Origin: Methylosarcina fibrata AML-C10
GTDB taxonomy: Bacteria; Pseudomonadota; Gammaproteobacteria; Methylococcales; Methylomonadaceae
Direction of reading: 5' to 3'
Assembly: GCF_000372865.1 (NCBI RefSeq)
Contig: NZ_KB889965.1
Coordinates: 3,741,786-3,805,785, forward strand
Length of the DNA: 64,000 nucleotides
This document shows, piece by piece, positions 53,312-63,444 of the stretch. The number at the start of each line of letters is the position of its first letter. Within the stretch, counting starts at the first letter, position 1. The notes under the pieces are model-generated. The model was not told the origin of the DNA. It did not search any database and worked only from the letters and a program-made list of their open reading frames with translations. Position numbers and translations under genes: made by a program.

Positions 53312-54483
53312 ACAAGTGGCTTGAATCGATAACGACCGTCCGGTTTCACGTTGATTACCGGATGCTCGCGGCTTGTCTGGGGCTGCTGTCGATCGGCTAC
53401 GTCATGGTCGCCTCCTCTTCGTTGCATCTGGGCGTGATGCATGCGAAGAATTTCCTGCACTACCCTGTCCTGCAACTGGTGCATATCGGACTGGGGTTGA
53501 CTCTGGCAAGCCTTGTCGCCTGTGTGCCGATGCAGCGCTGGGAGAAACTGGGGCCCTGGCTGTTGATTATCGGCTTCGTGCTGCTGACGGCCGTTTTGGT
53601 GCCGGGGCTTGGGATTAAAGTGAACAGCAGCATCCGCTGGCTGTCGTTATTCGGTTTTCGGATTCAGGTATCCGAAGTGTTCAAGTTTGCGGCGGTCATT
53701 TATATGGCGGGTTACATCACGCGGCATCAGCAAACCTTGAGGGCTTCCGTTTTCGGATTGGTACTGCCGTTGGGTCTGTTCGGCGTCGCTTCTTTATTGT
53801 TGTTGCTTGAGCCCGATTTGGGTTCGGCGGTCGTTATTGTGGTGATCGCCATGGGCATGATGTTCCTGGCGGGAGCGCGCTTATTGAGCTTTATCGCCCT
53901 GTTTTCCGTGGTGGCCGTGCTGGGTTTTCTGTTGGCTTATCTGGAGCCTTACCGTTGGCGACGGGTGGTCAGTTATTGGAATCCCTGGGCCGATCCGGAA
54001 AAAACCGGTTATCAATTGGTTCAGGCGCTGATTTCTTTCGGGCGCGGCGAGTGGTTGGGCGTCGGTCTGGGCAGCGGGGTGCAAAAACTGTTTTATTTGC
54101 CGGAAGCTCATACCGATTTTCTATTCTCGGTCATTGCCGAAGAGCTGGGCTTGCTGGGCGTGGTGACCGTCATCGGCTTGTTTGCATTCCTGATCTGGCG
54201 CAGCTTTCAATTGGCTCTGGCTGCGGAAAAGGCGGGACAGCGGTTTTCGGCTTACCTGGCTTACGGGTTAAGCGTCTGGCTCGGTTTTCAGTCGTTCGTC
54301 AACATGGGCGTCAACATGGGCATTCTGCCGACCAAAGGATTGACGTTGCCGTTGATGAGCTACGGCGGCAGCAGCATGATCGTCATGTGCTGCGCCGTCG
54401 GATTGTTGTTTCGAGTCCACCACGAAACCGCGGAAATTAACGCGAGCACGCCGAAAGGAAAGTCGAAATGGACAAACGCATAG
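53308..54483 (+). CDS. ftsW: Septal glycosyltransferase FtsW
   Basis: SEDS-family peptidoglycan polymerase working with FtsI at the septum. It has 391 residues and about ten transmembrane segments. Family landmarks: NSSIRWLSLFGFRIQVSEVF, LLLEPDLGSAVVIVVIAMGM, GYQLVQALISFGRGEWLGVG, FYLPEAHTDFLFSVIAEELG and GLTLPLMSYGGSSMIVMCCA. FtsW rather than RodA is chosen from the dcw context. It overlaps murD by 4 nt at the start and murG by 16 nt at the end. Confidence 0.96.
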   Translation: MNKWLESITTVRFHVDYRMLAACLGLLSIGYVMVASSSLHLGVMHAKNFLHYPVLQLVHIGLGLTLASLVACVPMQRWEKLGPWLLIIGFVLLTAVLVPGLGIKVNSSIRWLSLFGFRIQVSEVFKFAAVIYMAGYITRHQQTLRASVFGLVLPLGLFGVASLLLLLEPDLGSAVVIVVIAMGMMFLAGARLLSFIALFSVVAVLGFLLAYLEPYRWRRVVSYWNPWADPEKTGYQLVQALISFGRGEWLGVGLGSGVQKLFYLPEAHTDFLFSVIAEELGLLGVVTVIGLFAFLIWRSFQLALAAEKAGQRFSAYLAYGLSVWLGFQSFVNMGVNMGILPTKGLTLPLMSYGGSSMIVMCCAVGLLFRVHHETAEINASTPKGKSKWTNA

Positions 54484-55523
54484 TGATCATGGCCGGCGGC
54501 ACCGGCGGACATGTTTTTCCGGCTCTGGCCGTGGCGCAGTCGCTGGCGGAAAAAGGCTGGCAGGTCAGTTGGCTGGGAACGAAAAAAGGACTGGAAAGTC
54601 GGGTGGTTCCCGAGCAGGGCATCGAGATCGATTGGTTGGCCGTCGGCGGCATCCGGGGCAAAGGAGCGGCCGCCAAAATATCCTCGATTTTGGGATTGTT
54701 CAAGGCGTGCCTGCAGGCCGGACGGATTTTAAGGAAACGGAAACCTCACGTGGTGTTGGGCATGGGCGGTTTTGTCGCCGGGCCGGGCGGATTGATGGCG
54801 CGGCTGCTGGGCATCCCCTTGATCATTCACGAGCAAAACCGGGTTCCGGGCACGACCAACCGGCTGCTGGCGAAGATGGCCACGCGGGTGCTGGAGGCGT
54901 TTCCGGGCAGTTTTAACAGAAACATCGAGGCCGTTTGCACGGGTAATCCGTTGAGAAAAAGTTTTTTACAGCAACCGGAAAAAGAAACCGGCGCGTTGCC
55001 GCAAGTTCTCAGAATTCTGGTTTTCGGCGGCAGCCAGGGGGCCAAGATCCTGAACGAAATCGTTCCCGAGGCCATGGCGCTGCTGCCGGAAGTCGAGGTT
55101 CGGCATCAAACCGGCGCCGCGATGCGCGAGCAGGTGGCGGCCCGGTATCAGGAACTGTCGGTAAATGCCGAAGTAACGGCTTTTATCGAGGATATGGTCG
55201 CCGCCTACCGGTGGGCCGATCTGGTCATCTGCAGATCGGGCGCCATGACCGTCAGCGAAGTGGCGGCGATGGGTGTGCCGGCGATCTTTGTTCCGCTGCC
55301 GGGCGCGATCGACGATCACCAGGTGGCCAATGCCCGGTTTTTGGCCGACGTAGGAGGCGGCATGATTTTGTTGCAGAAAGATTTGAATGCCGAGTCATTG
55401 GCCGAAAAAATAACTCAGGCCAGGACACAGGTGAAAACGATGGCGCAGGCAGCCAGACGATGTGCCCGCCTGGACGCGACCGAGGCAGTGGCAGGCTTTT
55501 GTATGACCGAGGCGAAGGCATGA
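54468..55523 (+). CDS. murG: N-acetylglucosaminyltransferase MurG (lipid II synthase)
   Basis: Peripheral inner-membrane enzyme adding GlcNAc to lipid I to give lipid II. It has 351 residues in the GT28 family: [60 protein letters not shown] in the acceptor domain, [40 protein letters not shown] and [19 protein letters not shown] in the donor domain. ATG at 54468 lies within ftsW; an AAAGGAAAG site precedes it. The stop is overlapped by the murC start as ATGA. Confidence 0.97.
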   Translation: MDKRIVIMAGGTGGHVFPALAVAQSLAEKGWQVSWLGTKKGLESRVVPEQGIEIDWLAVGGIRGKGAAAKISSILGLFKACLQAGRILRKRKPHVVLGMGGFVAGPGGLMARLLGIPLIIHEQNRVPGTTNRLLAKMATRVLEAFPGSFNRNIEAVCTGNPLRKSFLQQPEKETGALPQVLRILVFGGSQGAKILNEIVPEAMALLPEVEVRHQTGAAMREQVAARYQELSVNAEVTAFIEDMVAAYRWADLVICRSGAMTVSEVAAMGVPAIFVPLPGAIDDHQVANARFLADVGGGMILLQKDLNAESLAEKITQARTQVKTMAQAARRCARLDATEAVAGFCMTEAKA

Positions 55524-56953
55524 CTTTTCCGAATATTCAGATGCCGACCCAGGTATTGGGCAAGATCGAGCGCATCCATTTCGTCGGGATCGGCGGCACG
55601 GGCATGAGCGGAATCGCCGAGGTGCTCTCGAATCTGGGTTATCAAGTCTCGGGATCGGACATCAAAGCCAGCGCCGTGACACAACGCCTGGCCGAACTCG
55701 GCGTCGCCATCACCATCGGGCATGAGCGAAAGAATATCGAAGGCGTCGATGTGGTTGTCGTGTCCAGCGCGGTAGATCGGAGCAATGAAGAAATCGACGA
55801 GGCCTATGTCAGACGTATTCCGGTGATTCCCCGTGCGGAAATGCTGGCCGAACTGATGCGCTTCCGGTTCGGCATCGCCGTGGCCGGCACTCACGGCAAA
55901 ACAACGACGACCAGTCTCGTGGCCAGCTTGCTGGCCGAGGGCGGGCTGGAACCGAGTTATGTGATCGGCGGGCGTTTAAATAGCGCAGGCAGAAATGCGA
56001 AACTGGGACTGGGCCATTATCTGGTCGCCGAAGCCGACGAAAGCGATGCGTCCTTTTTATATTTGCAGCCGATGATATCGATCGTCACCAACATCGATCA
56101 GGATCACATGGCGACCTATCAGGGCAGTTACCAGCGGCTTAAGGATACTTTCATCGAGTTTCTGCATCATTTGCCTTTTTACGGCATGGCCGTGCTCTGT
56201 CTCGACGACGAAGGCGTCCGGGAAATTCTGCCGCAGTTATCGAAACCGGTAACCACCTATGGCGTGCATGAAGAGGCCGACGTCCGTGCCGTCGATATAA
56301 AACAGCAAGGTATGCATACCTCTTATACCGTTCTGCGCAGAGGCGACTATCCGCCTTTGCGGGTGACGTTGAACATGCCCGGCTGGCACAACATGCTGAA
56401 TTCTCTGGCGGCCATCAGCGTCGCCACGATGTTGGGCGTTGCCGACAGCGCAATCCTTGCCAGTCTGAGTGCTTTCAAAGGCGTAGGCAGGCGATTTCAG
56501 ATTAACGGCGACCTGATGCTGAAAACGGGCCGGCTGACGCTGGTCGACGACTACGGGCATCACCCGCGGGAAATTGCCGCGACGCTGGAAGCGCTGCGTC
56601 AGGCTTGGCCGGACCGCCGGGCCGTGGTCATCTTCCAGCCCCATCGGTACACGCGTACGCGCGATTTGTTCGAGGATTTCGTCCAGGTGCTCTCCACCGT
56701 GGACGTGCTGATTTTGATGGATGTTTATTCGGCCGGAGAGAGCCGAATCCCGGGCGCCGACGGCCGGGCGCTGAGCCGGGCGATTCGGGTGCGGGGGCAA
56801 GTGGATCCGGTGTTTGTGGAGAATTGGGAAGAACTGCCCCAATTACTGAACGGCATCCTGAAGAACGACGACGTGCTGCTGACGATGGGCGCGGGCAACG
56901 TCGGTCAAATTGCCATGCAGTTGCCGCAGCTTCTTACCGAAACATTGAGTTGA
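55520..56953 (+). CDS. murC: UDP-MurNAc:L-alanine ligase
   Basis: First amino-acid ligase of the stem peptide. It has 477 residues from the ATG at 55520 (in ATGA with the murG stop, preceded by GAGGCGAAGGC). UDP-binding loop [23 protein letters not shown] loop [40 protein letters not shown], and C-terminal [20 protein letters not shown] then [12 protein letters not shown] are classic MurC. A longer reading from 55211 is inside murG in another frame and is not supported. Confidence 0.97.
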   Translation: MTFPNIQMPTQVLGKIERIHFVGIGGTGMSGIAEVLSNLGYQVSGSDIKASAVTQRLAELGVAITIGHERKNIEGVDVVVVSSAVDRSNEEIDEAYVRRIPVIPRAEMLAELMRFRFGIAVAGTHGKTTTTSLVASLLAEGGLEPSYVIGGRLNSAGRNAKLGLGHYLVAEADESDASFLYLQPMISIVTNIDQDHMATYQGSYQRLKDTFIEFLHHLPFYGMAVLCLDDEGVREILPQLSKPVTTYGVHEEADVRAVDIKQQGMHTSYTVLRRGDYPPLRVTLNMPGWHNMLNSLAAISVATMLGVADSAILASLSAFKGVGRRFQINGDLMLKTGRLTLVDDYGHHPREIAATLEALRQAWPDRRAVVIFQPHRYTRTRDLFEDFVQVLSTVDVLILMDVYSAGESRIPGADGRALSRAIRVRGQVDPVFVENWEELPQLLNGILKNDDVLLTMGAGNVGQIAMQLPQLLTETLS

Positions 56954-56961
56954 GGCGTGCC

Positions 56962-57942
56962 ATGCGATGGAGTTACGAAAGAATGAAAACCGCTCCAGCC
57001 TGTTTTACGCCGTGCCTTGCTCCGGACCATGACGAGGCGGAGGAAAACTACGAAATGAAAGGCCATCTTCGGCTCAACGAACCTTTGGCGAAATATACCA
57101 GTTGGCGTGTCGGCGGACCCGCGGACCGGCTGTACGTTCCATACGATAAACAGGATCTGATTGAATTTGTGAAAAATCTTCCGGCCGGCGAGCCCGTCTT
57201 CTGGATCGGTCTGGGCAGCAATTTGCTGGTCAGGGACGGCGGCATACGGGGCACGGTCATCAACACTAAAGGCCGCCTGAAACAGATCCGCATGGCCGAC
57301 ACGGGACTGGTCTATGCCGAGGCGGGCGTGCCGTGCGCGCATGTGGCCCGTTTTTGCGGAGATCAGGGCTTGGTCGGCGCGGAGTTTCTGGCCGGCATTC
57401 CGGGCACCCTGGGAGGGGCCTTGAAGATGAATGCGGGCGCCTTCGGCGGTGAAACCTGGGGAATTGTGCACAGCGTCGAGATGCTGGATGCCGCCGGGCA
57501 TGCGGCGGTTCGAGCCCGGGACGAATTCAGTGTCGGTTATCGTTCGGTCAAAGGCCATGACGATGAATGGTTTTTGGCGGCCCATCTGCAGCTCGAGTCC
57601 GGCGATGCCGAGACCAGTCAGCAGAAGATCAAGGAGTTGCTGGAAAAACGAAACAGAACGCAACCGACCAACCAGCCCAGTTGCGGCTCGGTATTTAAAA
57701 ATCCGCCGGGAGATTACGCCGCCCGGTTGATCGAGGCGGCGGGTTTGAAAGGGTACGCCCTGGGCGGCGCCTGCGTCTCGGTCAAGCATGCCAACTTTAT
57801 TGTAAATACCGGCCATGCCACGGCGGCCGACATAGAAGAACTCATTCAATGGGTCCGGCTTAAGGTGCAGGAACAACATGGCGTCGTTTTACAGACGGAA
57901 GTGTGCATGGTTGGAGAAAAACAGGAGAACTCAGGTGGTTAA
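56962..57942 (+). CDS. murB: UDP-N-acetylenolpyruvoylglucosamine reductase
   Basis: FAD enzyme reducing UDP-GlcNAc-enolpyruvate to UDP-MurNAc. It has 326 residues from the ATG at 56962. FAD-binding blocks are YTSWRVGGPADRLYVPYDK, FWIGLGSNLLVRDGGIRGTV and GIPGTLGGALKMNAGAFGGE; the catalytic Ser lies in TNQPSCGSVFKNPPGDYAA. The first ~31 residues are not typical, so ATG at 57055 (MKGHLRLNEPLAKYTSW), preceded by GGAGGAAAACTAC, is an equally good start. It overlaps ddlB by 8 nt. Confidence 0.94.
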   Translation: MRWSYERMKTAPACFTPCLAPDHDEAEENYEMKGHLRLNEPLAKYTSWRVGGPADRLYVPYDKQDLIEFVKNLPAGEPVFWIGLGSNLLVRDGGIRGTVINTKGRLKQIRMADTGLVYAEAGVPCAHVARFCGDQGLVGAEFLAGIPGTLGGALKMNAGAFGGETWGIVHSVEMLDAAGHAAVRARDEFSVGYRSVKGHDDEWFLAAHLQLESGDAETSQQKIKELLEKRNRTQPTNQPSCGSVFKNPPGDYAARLIEAAGLKGYALGGACVSVKHANFIVNTGHATAADIEELIQWVRLKVQEQHGVVLQTEVCMVGEKQENSGG

Positions 57943-58861
57943 AAAACCGGAAGAATTTGGCCGTGTGGCCGTATTGATGGGCGGAACGGCGGCGGAACGG
58001 TCCGTCTCCCTGCGCAGCGGCGCAGCGGTTTACGAGGCTTTGAAACGTAAAGGGGTGGATGCGGTAGCCATCGACGTCACCGGCAGCCCCATCGAGGCGC
58101 TGGCGGCGCACAAGATGGACCGTGTATTCAACATCATTCACGGCCGCGGCGGCGAGGACGGCGTTCTGCAGGGCGTGCTGGAGGCCATGAACATGCCTTA
58201 TACCGGCAGCGGTGTGATGGCGTCGGCCTTGAGTATGGACAAGTTGAGGACCAAGTTGTGCTGGCAAGGTTACGGTCTGAGCACGCCGAAATGGCATCTG
58301 TTGCAGGATGAACGCGATATCGATCCCTGCATCGAGAAACTGGGCTTCCCGGTCATCGTCAAACCGGCGCAGGAAGGATCCAGCATCGGCATGAGCAAGG
58401 CGAAAACCCGGGACGAACTGGTCAAGGCACTGGCTTTGGCGGCCTCCTACCGCTGCGACGTCTATGCGGAAGCCTGGGTGACCGGCAAGGAATATACCGT
58501 GGCGATCCTGAACGGCGAGTCCTTGCCGCCCATTCGCCTGGAAACCCCGAACGAGTTTTACGATTACGATGCCAAATACGCGGCAACGACCACGCAATAC
58601 CATTGCCCTTGCGGACTCGACCCGGATCGGGAGGAACAATTGAAAAAACTGGCGGAAACCGCCGGTAAGGTTGTCGGCGTCAAAGGTTGGGCGCGAGTGG
58701 ACGTGTTTATCGATCAGTCGGGTCAATCCCAACTGATTGAAATCAACACCGTTCCGGGCATGACCGATCACAGCCTGGTGCCGATGGCCGCGAAGCAGGC
58801 CGGGATAGATTTTGACGATCTGGCCTGGCGCATACTCGAAACCAGCCTGATCCGGGATTGA
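57935..58861 (+). CDS. ddlB: D-alanine:D-alanine ligase
   Basis: ATP-grasp ligase making D-Ala-D-Ala for MurF. It has 308 residues. Motifs: FGRVAVLMGGTAAERSVSLR at the start, NIIHGRGGEDGVLQGVLEAM, MPYTGSGVMASALSMDK, VIVKPAQEGSSIGMSKAKT, and the C-terminal RVDVFIDQSGQSQLIEINTV then PGMTDHSLVP. The start is probably GTG at 57935, after ACAGGAGAACTCA; an upstream reading from 57878 is nested in murB and lacks a ribosome site. The 8-nt overlap with murB suggests coupling. Confidence 0.95.
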   Translation: MVKKPEEFGRVAVLMGGTAAERSVSLRSGAAVYEALKRKGVDAVAIDVTGSPIEALAAHKMDRVFNIIHGRGGEDGVLQGVLEAMNMPYTGSGVMASALSMDKLRTKLCWQGYGLSTPKWHLLQDERDIDPCIEKLGFPVIVKPAQEGSSIGMSKAKTRDELVKALALAASYRCDVYAEAWVTGKEYTVAILNGESLPPIRLETPNEFYDYDAKYAATTTQYHCPCGLDPDREEQLKKLAETAGKVVGVKGWARVDVFIDQSGQSQLIEINTVPGMTDHSLVPMAAKQAGIDFDDLAWRILETSLIRD

Positions 58862-58887
58862 GCCGGAACTATTGAATTGGGAATGAT

Positions 58888-59760
58888 TTGTTTAGCAGTT
58901 CTTATGAGTCATTGCATTCGCCCGCGGATGCCGGTTGCCGAATCGGTCTTGGGAATGGATTGATGCAGGCAGTGAAAATAGTGGCAACTCTGTTGTTGCT
59001 GGCAGGCGTGATATGGATTTACGGTTATAAACTCAAGAAATACGGAAACGAAGCGATTCCGATCAAATATGTAAGAACCGAAGGTGTATTTCAGCATATC
59101 AGTAAAGACGAAATAAAAAGGATTCTGCTGCCGTTGGTCAAAACCGGAATACTGACCGCCGATATGCAGGCCATACACAATGCAGTAGGCCAACTGCCGT
59201 GGGTGGATACGGTTTCGGTCAAGAGGGTGTGGCCCGATGCGATCGATATCCGGATCAAGGAAAAAAAACCTTACGCGCGTTGGGGAGAGAACAGTTTGAT
59301 AAATGAACAAGGCGTGATTTTCACCCCCGACAACGTAGATCAGTTTCAATCGCTGACCTTGCTGAACGGTCCGGAAAAGCAGCAAATCAAAGCGCTGGAA
59401 ATCATGAAAGGAGTGAAAACGGCATTGGCGGACCAGTCCATGGAAATGGTGGAGTTCGATATCAACAACCGATGGTCATGGAAAATCAGGTTGGCGACCG
59501 GAATGGAAATATTGTTGGGAAGGACGGATCAACTGATGAAATTACAACGGTTTTTAAGAACCCTGGCCCTTCTGGGCGAAGACAGAGTCAAGGCGATGTC
59601 GGTGGTTGATTTGAGATACCCGAACGGATATGCGGTTTCATGGAGGCCTGGAAGCGAAAAGGTGGATTGGGAAAAGATGGCAAACCCGCAGCAAACGACA
59701 GACAGGCAACCGGAAACAGCGACAAAGAGTAAACAAAATGGCAAAAAAAACAGAACGTAA
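58888..59760 (+). CDS. ftsQ: Cell division protein FtsQ
   Basis: Bitopic divisome protein recruiting FtsL/FtsB. Up to 290 residues: a cytoplasmic tail, transmembrane segment (around 32-45 in this numbering; IVATLLLLAGVIWIYGYKL), a POTRA domain (KYVRTEGVFQHISKDEIKRI, LPWVDTVSVKRVWPDAIDIR, EKKPYARWGENSLINEQGVI) and the C-terminal FtsQ domain (MVEFDINNRWSWKIRLATGM, MSVVDLRYPNGYAVSW). The start is uncertain: TTG at 58888 gives a normal tail of about 25 residues, while ATG at 58963 leaves almost none. Its 3' end overlaps ftsA by 23 nt. Confidence 0.92.
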   Translation: MFSSSYESLHSPADAGCRIGLGNGLMQAVKIVATLLLLAGVIWIYGYKLKKYGNEAIPIKYVRTEGVFQHISKDEIKRILLPLVKTGILTADMQAIHNAVGQLPWVDTVSVKRVWPDAIDIRIKEKKPYARWGENSLINEQGVIFTPDNVDQFQSLTLLNGPEKQQIKALEIMKGVKTALADQSMEMVEFDINNRWSWKIRLATGMEILLGRTDQLMKLQRFLRTLALLGEDRVKAMSVVDLRYPNGYAVSWRPGSEKVDWEKMANPQQTTDRQPETATKSKQNGKKNRT

Positions 59761-60964
59761 TTTAATAGTCGGGTTGGACATCGGCACTACCAAGGTTGCC
59801 GCTATTGTGGGTGAGCTTACCAGTGAAGGTCACATTGAGGTTATCGGCATCGGTTCGGCTCCGTCCCGAGGATTAAAGAAAGGCGTCGTGGTCAATCTGG
59901 AGTCGACGGTCACTTCCATTCAAAGGGCCATCGAAGAAGCCGAATTGATGGCGGGCTGTCAGATTAAATCGGTGTTCGCCGGCATTGCCGGCAGTCATAT
60001 CCGCAGCCTGAACTCTCACGGTATTGTCGCGATCAAGGACAAGGAGGTGACTCAGTACGACATCGACCGGGTCATCGATTCGGCCCGAGCGGTGGCGATT
60101 CCGGCGGATCAGAAGATATTGCACATTTTGCCCCAGGAGTTCGTGATCGATCTTCAGGAAGGCATTAAAGAGCCGGTCGGCATGTCGGGCATTCGTCTCG
60201 AAGCCAAGGTTCATATGGTGACCAGCAGCGTCAGCGCGCAGCAGAACATCATCAAATGCATCCGCCGATGCGGATTGGAAGTCGATGACATCGTTCTGGA
60301 GCAACTGGCCTCCTGTACCGCGGTACTGACCGAAGACGAAAAGGAACTGGGCGTCTGTCTGATCGACATCGGCGGCGGGACCACGGACATCGCCATTTTC
60401 GTCGATGGCGCCATCAAGCATACCGCCGTCATTCCGATCGCCGGGGATCAGGTAACGAACGACATAGCCGTCGCCTTGCGTACGCCGACGGTCAATGCGG
60501 AAGAAATCAAAAGAAAATACGCCTGTGCTCTCACTCAACTGGCCAGCGTTGAAGGAGCCATTGAAGTGCCGAGCATCGGCGATCGGGCGCCGCGAAAGAT
60601 TTCCACTCAGAATCTGGCCGAAATCATCGAGCCGCGGTATGAAGAACTGATGTTGCTGGTGCAGTCCGAGCTCAGGCGCAGCGGTTATGAAGAATTGATT
60701 GCCGCCGGTATCGTATTGACCGGAGGCAGTGCAAAAGTGATGGGATTGATCGAACTGGCCGAGGAGATTTTCCATATGCCGGTACGAATGGGAGTGCCAC
60801 AGAATGTCACTGGGCTGGCGGAGGTCGTAAAGAATCCGATCCATGCCACAGGAGTAGGTTTGTTAATGTACGGAAAGGAGCATCAAGTTTTAGGAAAAAG
60901 TGTAGATTTTGAAAGCGGTGGATGGCTTTCAAAGATAAGAAATTGGTTTCAAGGTAATTTTTGA
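59738..60964 (+). CDS. ftsA: Cell division protein FtsA
   Basis: Actin-like ATPase that anchors FtsZ to the membrane. It has 408 residues. Phosphate-1 loop LIVGLDIGTTKVAAIVGELT, 1C-domain region SAPSRGLKKGVVVNLESTVT, phosphate-2 GVCLIDIGGGTTDIAIFVDG, adenosine site AAGIVLTGGSAKVMGLIELA, and a C-terminal amphipathic membrane-targeting helix (GGWLSKIRNWFQGNF). ATG at 59738 gives the family N-terminus and overlaps ftsQ by 23 nt; the reading from 59630 is not conserved. 25 nt before ftsZ. Confidence 0.97.
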   Translation: MAKKTERNLIVGLDIGTTKVAAIVGELTSEGHIEVIGIGSAPSRGLKKGVVVNLESTVTSIQRAIEEAELMAGCQIKSVFAGIAGSHIRSLNSHGIVAIKDKEVTQYDIDRVIDSARAVAIPADQKILHILPQEFVIDLQEGIKEPVGMSGIRLEAKVHMVTSSVSAQQNIIKCIRRCGLEVDDIVLEQLASCTAVLTEDEKELGVCLIDIGGGTTDIAIFVDGAIKHTAVIPIAGDQVTNDIAVALRTPTVNAEEIKRKYACALTQLASVEGAIEVPSIGDRAPRKISTQNLAEIIEPRYEELMLLVQSELRRSGYEELIAAGIVLTGGSAKVMGLIELAEEIFHMPVRMGVPQNVTGLAEVVKNPIHATGVGLLMYGKEHQVLGKSVDFESGGWLSKIRNWFQGNF

Positions 60965-60989
60965 TTTAGTTTTTTAAGGGGCAGCGGCA

Positions 60990-62144
60990 ATGAAATACGA
61001 ATTGATGGATATGTGTAGCGAAACAGCGGTTATCAAGGTAATCGGTGTCGGGGGTGGCGGCGGCAATGCAGTCAGCCACATGGTGGGCAGTCATATAGAA
61101 GGTGTTGAGTTCATCTGTGCCAACACCGACGCTCAGGCATTAAGAAAGTTGAACGTAAGTACGATTATTCAGTTGGGAGTCGAACTTACCAAAGGTTTGG
61201 GAGCAGGCACGAATCCGGAAATAGGAAAACAGGCGGCAGAAGAAAACCGCGAGCGCATCAAGGAAGTGCTGCAAGGCGCGGACATGGTGTTCTTAACCGC
61301 CGGCATGGGCGGTGGAACGGGTACCGGAGCCATTCCGGTGATTGCCGGCATTGCACGCGAAATGGGTATTCTGACGGTGGCGGTCGTGACCAAACCGTTT
61401 CTGTTCGAAGGCAAAAAGAAGCAGGCGATCGCCGAACAGGGCATTGCGGAGCTTGAGAGATACGTGGATTCGTTGATTACGATACCCAACCAGAAATTAT
61501 TGCCGGTTCTGGGCAATAACGTGTCGCTGGTCAACGCGTTCAAGGCGGCTAACGATATTTTGCTGGACGCCGTACAGGGCATTACTCAGTTGATCGTGCA
61601 TCCCGGCATGATCAACGTCGATTTTGCCGACGTCAAGACCGTGATGACCGGAATGGGAGCGGCCATTATGGGTACGGGCTCCGCATCCGGCGATCAGCGC
61701 GCCCGGGAAGCGGCCGAAAAAGCCATCGCCTGCCCTCTGCTGGAAGACATCAACCTGCAGGGTGCCAAAGGCATTCTGGTGAACATTACCGCCTCGGACA
61801 TGGGCATTGCCGAGTTTGACGAAGTGGGCAGCATCGTCCATGAATTTGCCTCGGAAGATGCGATCATCAAAATCGGTACGGCCATCGATCCGGCTTTGGG
61901 CGATGAAATCAAGGTGACCGTAGTCGCAACCGGCATGGGCTTGCCTCGTCAGATGCAGAAAGCTCCGGTAAAACTGGTGCAGAAAGCCTCGGCCGGCGAA
62001 GTCAGTTACAGCGAGTTCGATAAACCGACCATCATCCGGAACAAATCGGAAAGCAGGGAAACCCGTTTCGGCGTTCCGCCTAAAAACGACGACAACCTGG
62101 ATTATCTGGATATTCCAGCTTTCTTGAGGCGTCAGGCCGACTGA
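60990..62144 (+). CDS. ftsZ: Cell division GTPase FtsZ
   Basis: Tubulin-like GTPase forming the Z ring. It has 384 residues. N-terminal nucleotide loops: IKVIGVGGGGGNAVSHMVGS and ICANTDAQALRK; tubulin signature AGMGGGTGTGAIPVIAGIAR (from about 104); T7 loop NVDFADVKTVMTGMGAAIMG with its catalytic Asp residues. The linker is short, and the C-terminal peptide YLDIPAFLRRQAD would contact FtsA and ZipA. A GGGGCAGCGG ribosome site precedes the ATG. It has the usual position between ftsA and lpxC. Confidence 0.98.
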   Translation: MKYELMDMCSETAVIKVIGVGGGGGNAVSHMVGSHIEGVEFICANTDAQALRKLNVSTIIQLGVELTKGLGAGTNPEIGKQAAEENRERIKEVLQGADMVFLTAGMGGGTGTGAIPVIAGIAREMGILTVAVVTKPFLFEGKKKQAIAEQGIAELERYVDSLITIPNQKLLPVLGNNVSLVNAFKAANDILLDAVQGITQLIVHPGMINVDFADVKTVMTGMGAAIMGTGSASGDQRAREAAEKAIACPLLEDINLQGAKGILVNITASDMGIAEFDEVGSIVHEFASEDAIIKIGTAIDPALGDEIKVTVVATGMGLPRQMQKAPVKLVQKASAGEVSYSEFDKPTIIRNKSESRETRFGVPPKNDDNLDYLDIPAFLRRQAD

Positions 62145-62216
62145 TCGGGCAAACGATGAAAAAACCAAGGAGATGAACGAACAGTAGATCCGGTTTCTTT
62201 TCAACGCCTATTTTTG

Positions 62217-62256
62217 ACGGATACCCTGCAGGATTGGCCTCCTGCGGGGTATCGTT
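62217..62256 (+). terminator. Hairpin between ftsZ and lpxC
   Basis: CGGATACCCTGCAGG pairs imperfectly with CTCCTGCGGGGTATCG around ATTGGC. It lacks a T-run, so it could be a processing or attenuation element separating lpxC from ftsZ rather than a full terminator. Confidence 0.4.
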
Positions 62257-62357
62257 GAATAAAGTAGACGGTCGGGAAGTCCCGTCCCTTTACCTCTTAC
62301 GGGGCGGATCATGATAAAATTCAATCTCTAGCTCCCTATCCCTGACCTTTTATAGTT

Positions 62358-63281
62358 ATGATCAAACAACGAACTTTAAAAAATACCATCAGAGCCACAG
62401 GCGTAGGCCTGCATACCGGCGAGAAAGTGTATTTAACGTTACGTCCTGCCGAACCCAACACCGGCATTCGTTTCCGCCGGGTGGATTTGCCCGAACCGGT
62501 CACCATTCAAGCTTCTCCTGTCAACGTCGGCGAAACGGTGCTCTCAACCACGCTGGTTTCGGGCAACGTCAAAATCTCCACGATCGAACACCTGCTTTCG
62601 GCTTTTGCCGGTCTCGGCATCGACAATGCGATTATCGACGTCAGCGCGGCCGAAGTTCCCATTATGGACGGCAGCGCCGGGCCTTTCGTGTTTTTACTGC
62701 AATCGGCCGGGGTCGAAGAACAGGACTGCCCGAAGGAATACATTCGCATCAAGCGCAGTATTCGGGTGGAAGACGGAGACAAATGGGCGGCTTTCGATCC
62801 GTTCGACGGATTCAAAGTCACCTTCACGATCGATTTCGAACATCCGGCTTTCAAAAAACACGTCAAAACCGCCACCATGGATTTTTCTTCCACCACGTTC
62901 GTGAAGGAAGTCAGCCGGGCACGGACTTTCGGTTTTATGAAGGATATCGACATGCTGCGGCAAAACAACCTGGCTCTGGGCGGGAGCCTGGACAACGCCA
63001 TTGTTGTCGATGAAGACAAGATTCTGAATGAAGACGGCCTGCGCTATGCCGACGAATTCGTCAAGCACAAGATTCTTGATGCAATCGGAGACTTATACCT
63101 TCTGGGGCACAGTCTGATCGGCGAGTTCACCGGCTATAAATCGGGGCATGGCCTGAACAATCAACTTCTCCGGACCTTGTTGAACGAAAGGGACGCCTGG
63201 GAAATGATTACTTTTTCCAATGAAGAAGAGGCGCCCATTTCGTTTATGCGTTCAGCCGTGTCGCCGCGGCCGGCGGCCTAA
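62358..63281 (+). CDS. lpxC: UDP-3-O-acyl-N-acetylglucosamine deacetylase
   Basis: Zn-dependent, committed step of lipid A synthesis. It has 307 residues. Opening [20 protein letters not shown]; Zn ligands in [17 protein letters not shown] (His about 79) and [18 protein letters not shown] (His, Asp); [11 protein letters not shown] and the [17 protein letters not shown] segment are also typical. The 213-nt gap from ftsZ suggests a separate promoter, as in other gammaproteobacteria. Protein turnover by FtsH is known in E. coli; here the C-terminus ends SAVSPRPAA. Confidence 0.97.
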   Translation: MIKQRTLKNTIRATGVGLHTGEKVYLTLRPAEPNTGIRFRRVDLPEPVTIQASPVNVGETVLSTTLVSGNVKISTIEHLLSAFAGLGIDNAIIDVSAAEVPIMDGSAGPFVFLLQSAGVEEQDCPKEYIRIKRSIRVEDGDKWAAFDPFDGFKVTFTIDFEHPAFKKHVKTATMDFSSTTFVKEVSRARTFGFMKDIDMLRQNNLALGGSLDNAIVVDEDKILNEDGLRYADEFVKHKILDAIGDLYLLGHSLIGEFTGYKSGHGLNNQLLRTLLNERDAWEMITFSNEEEAPISFMRSAVSPRPAA

Positions 63282-63444
63282 GATCCGGTTCGATTTTCCC
63301 CGGCACGGAGTCAGCGGGGCTGGGGATTCACCTCTTTCCTTTCACCTTCGGGTTTCCTGTCATACACCTCAGCGTTCTGCCTGTCAAAAAGCGCGCCCAA
63401 AATTCGTGTATCGGGCGGCGGGTATCCAGGGAGACAGCGGGGCT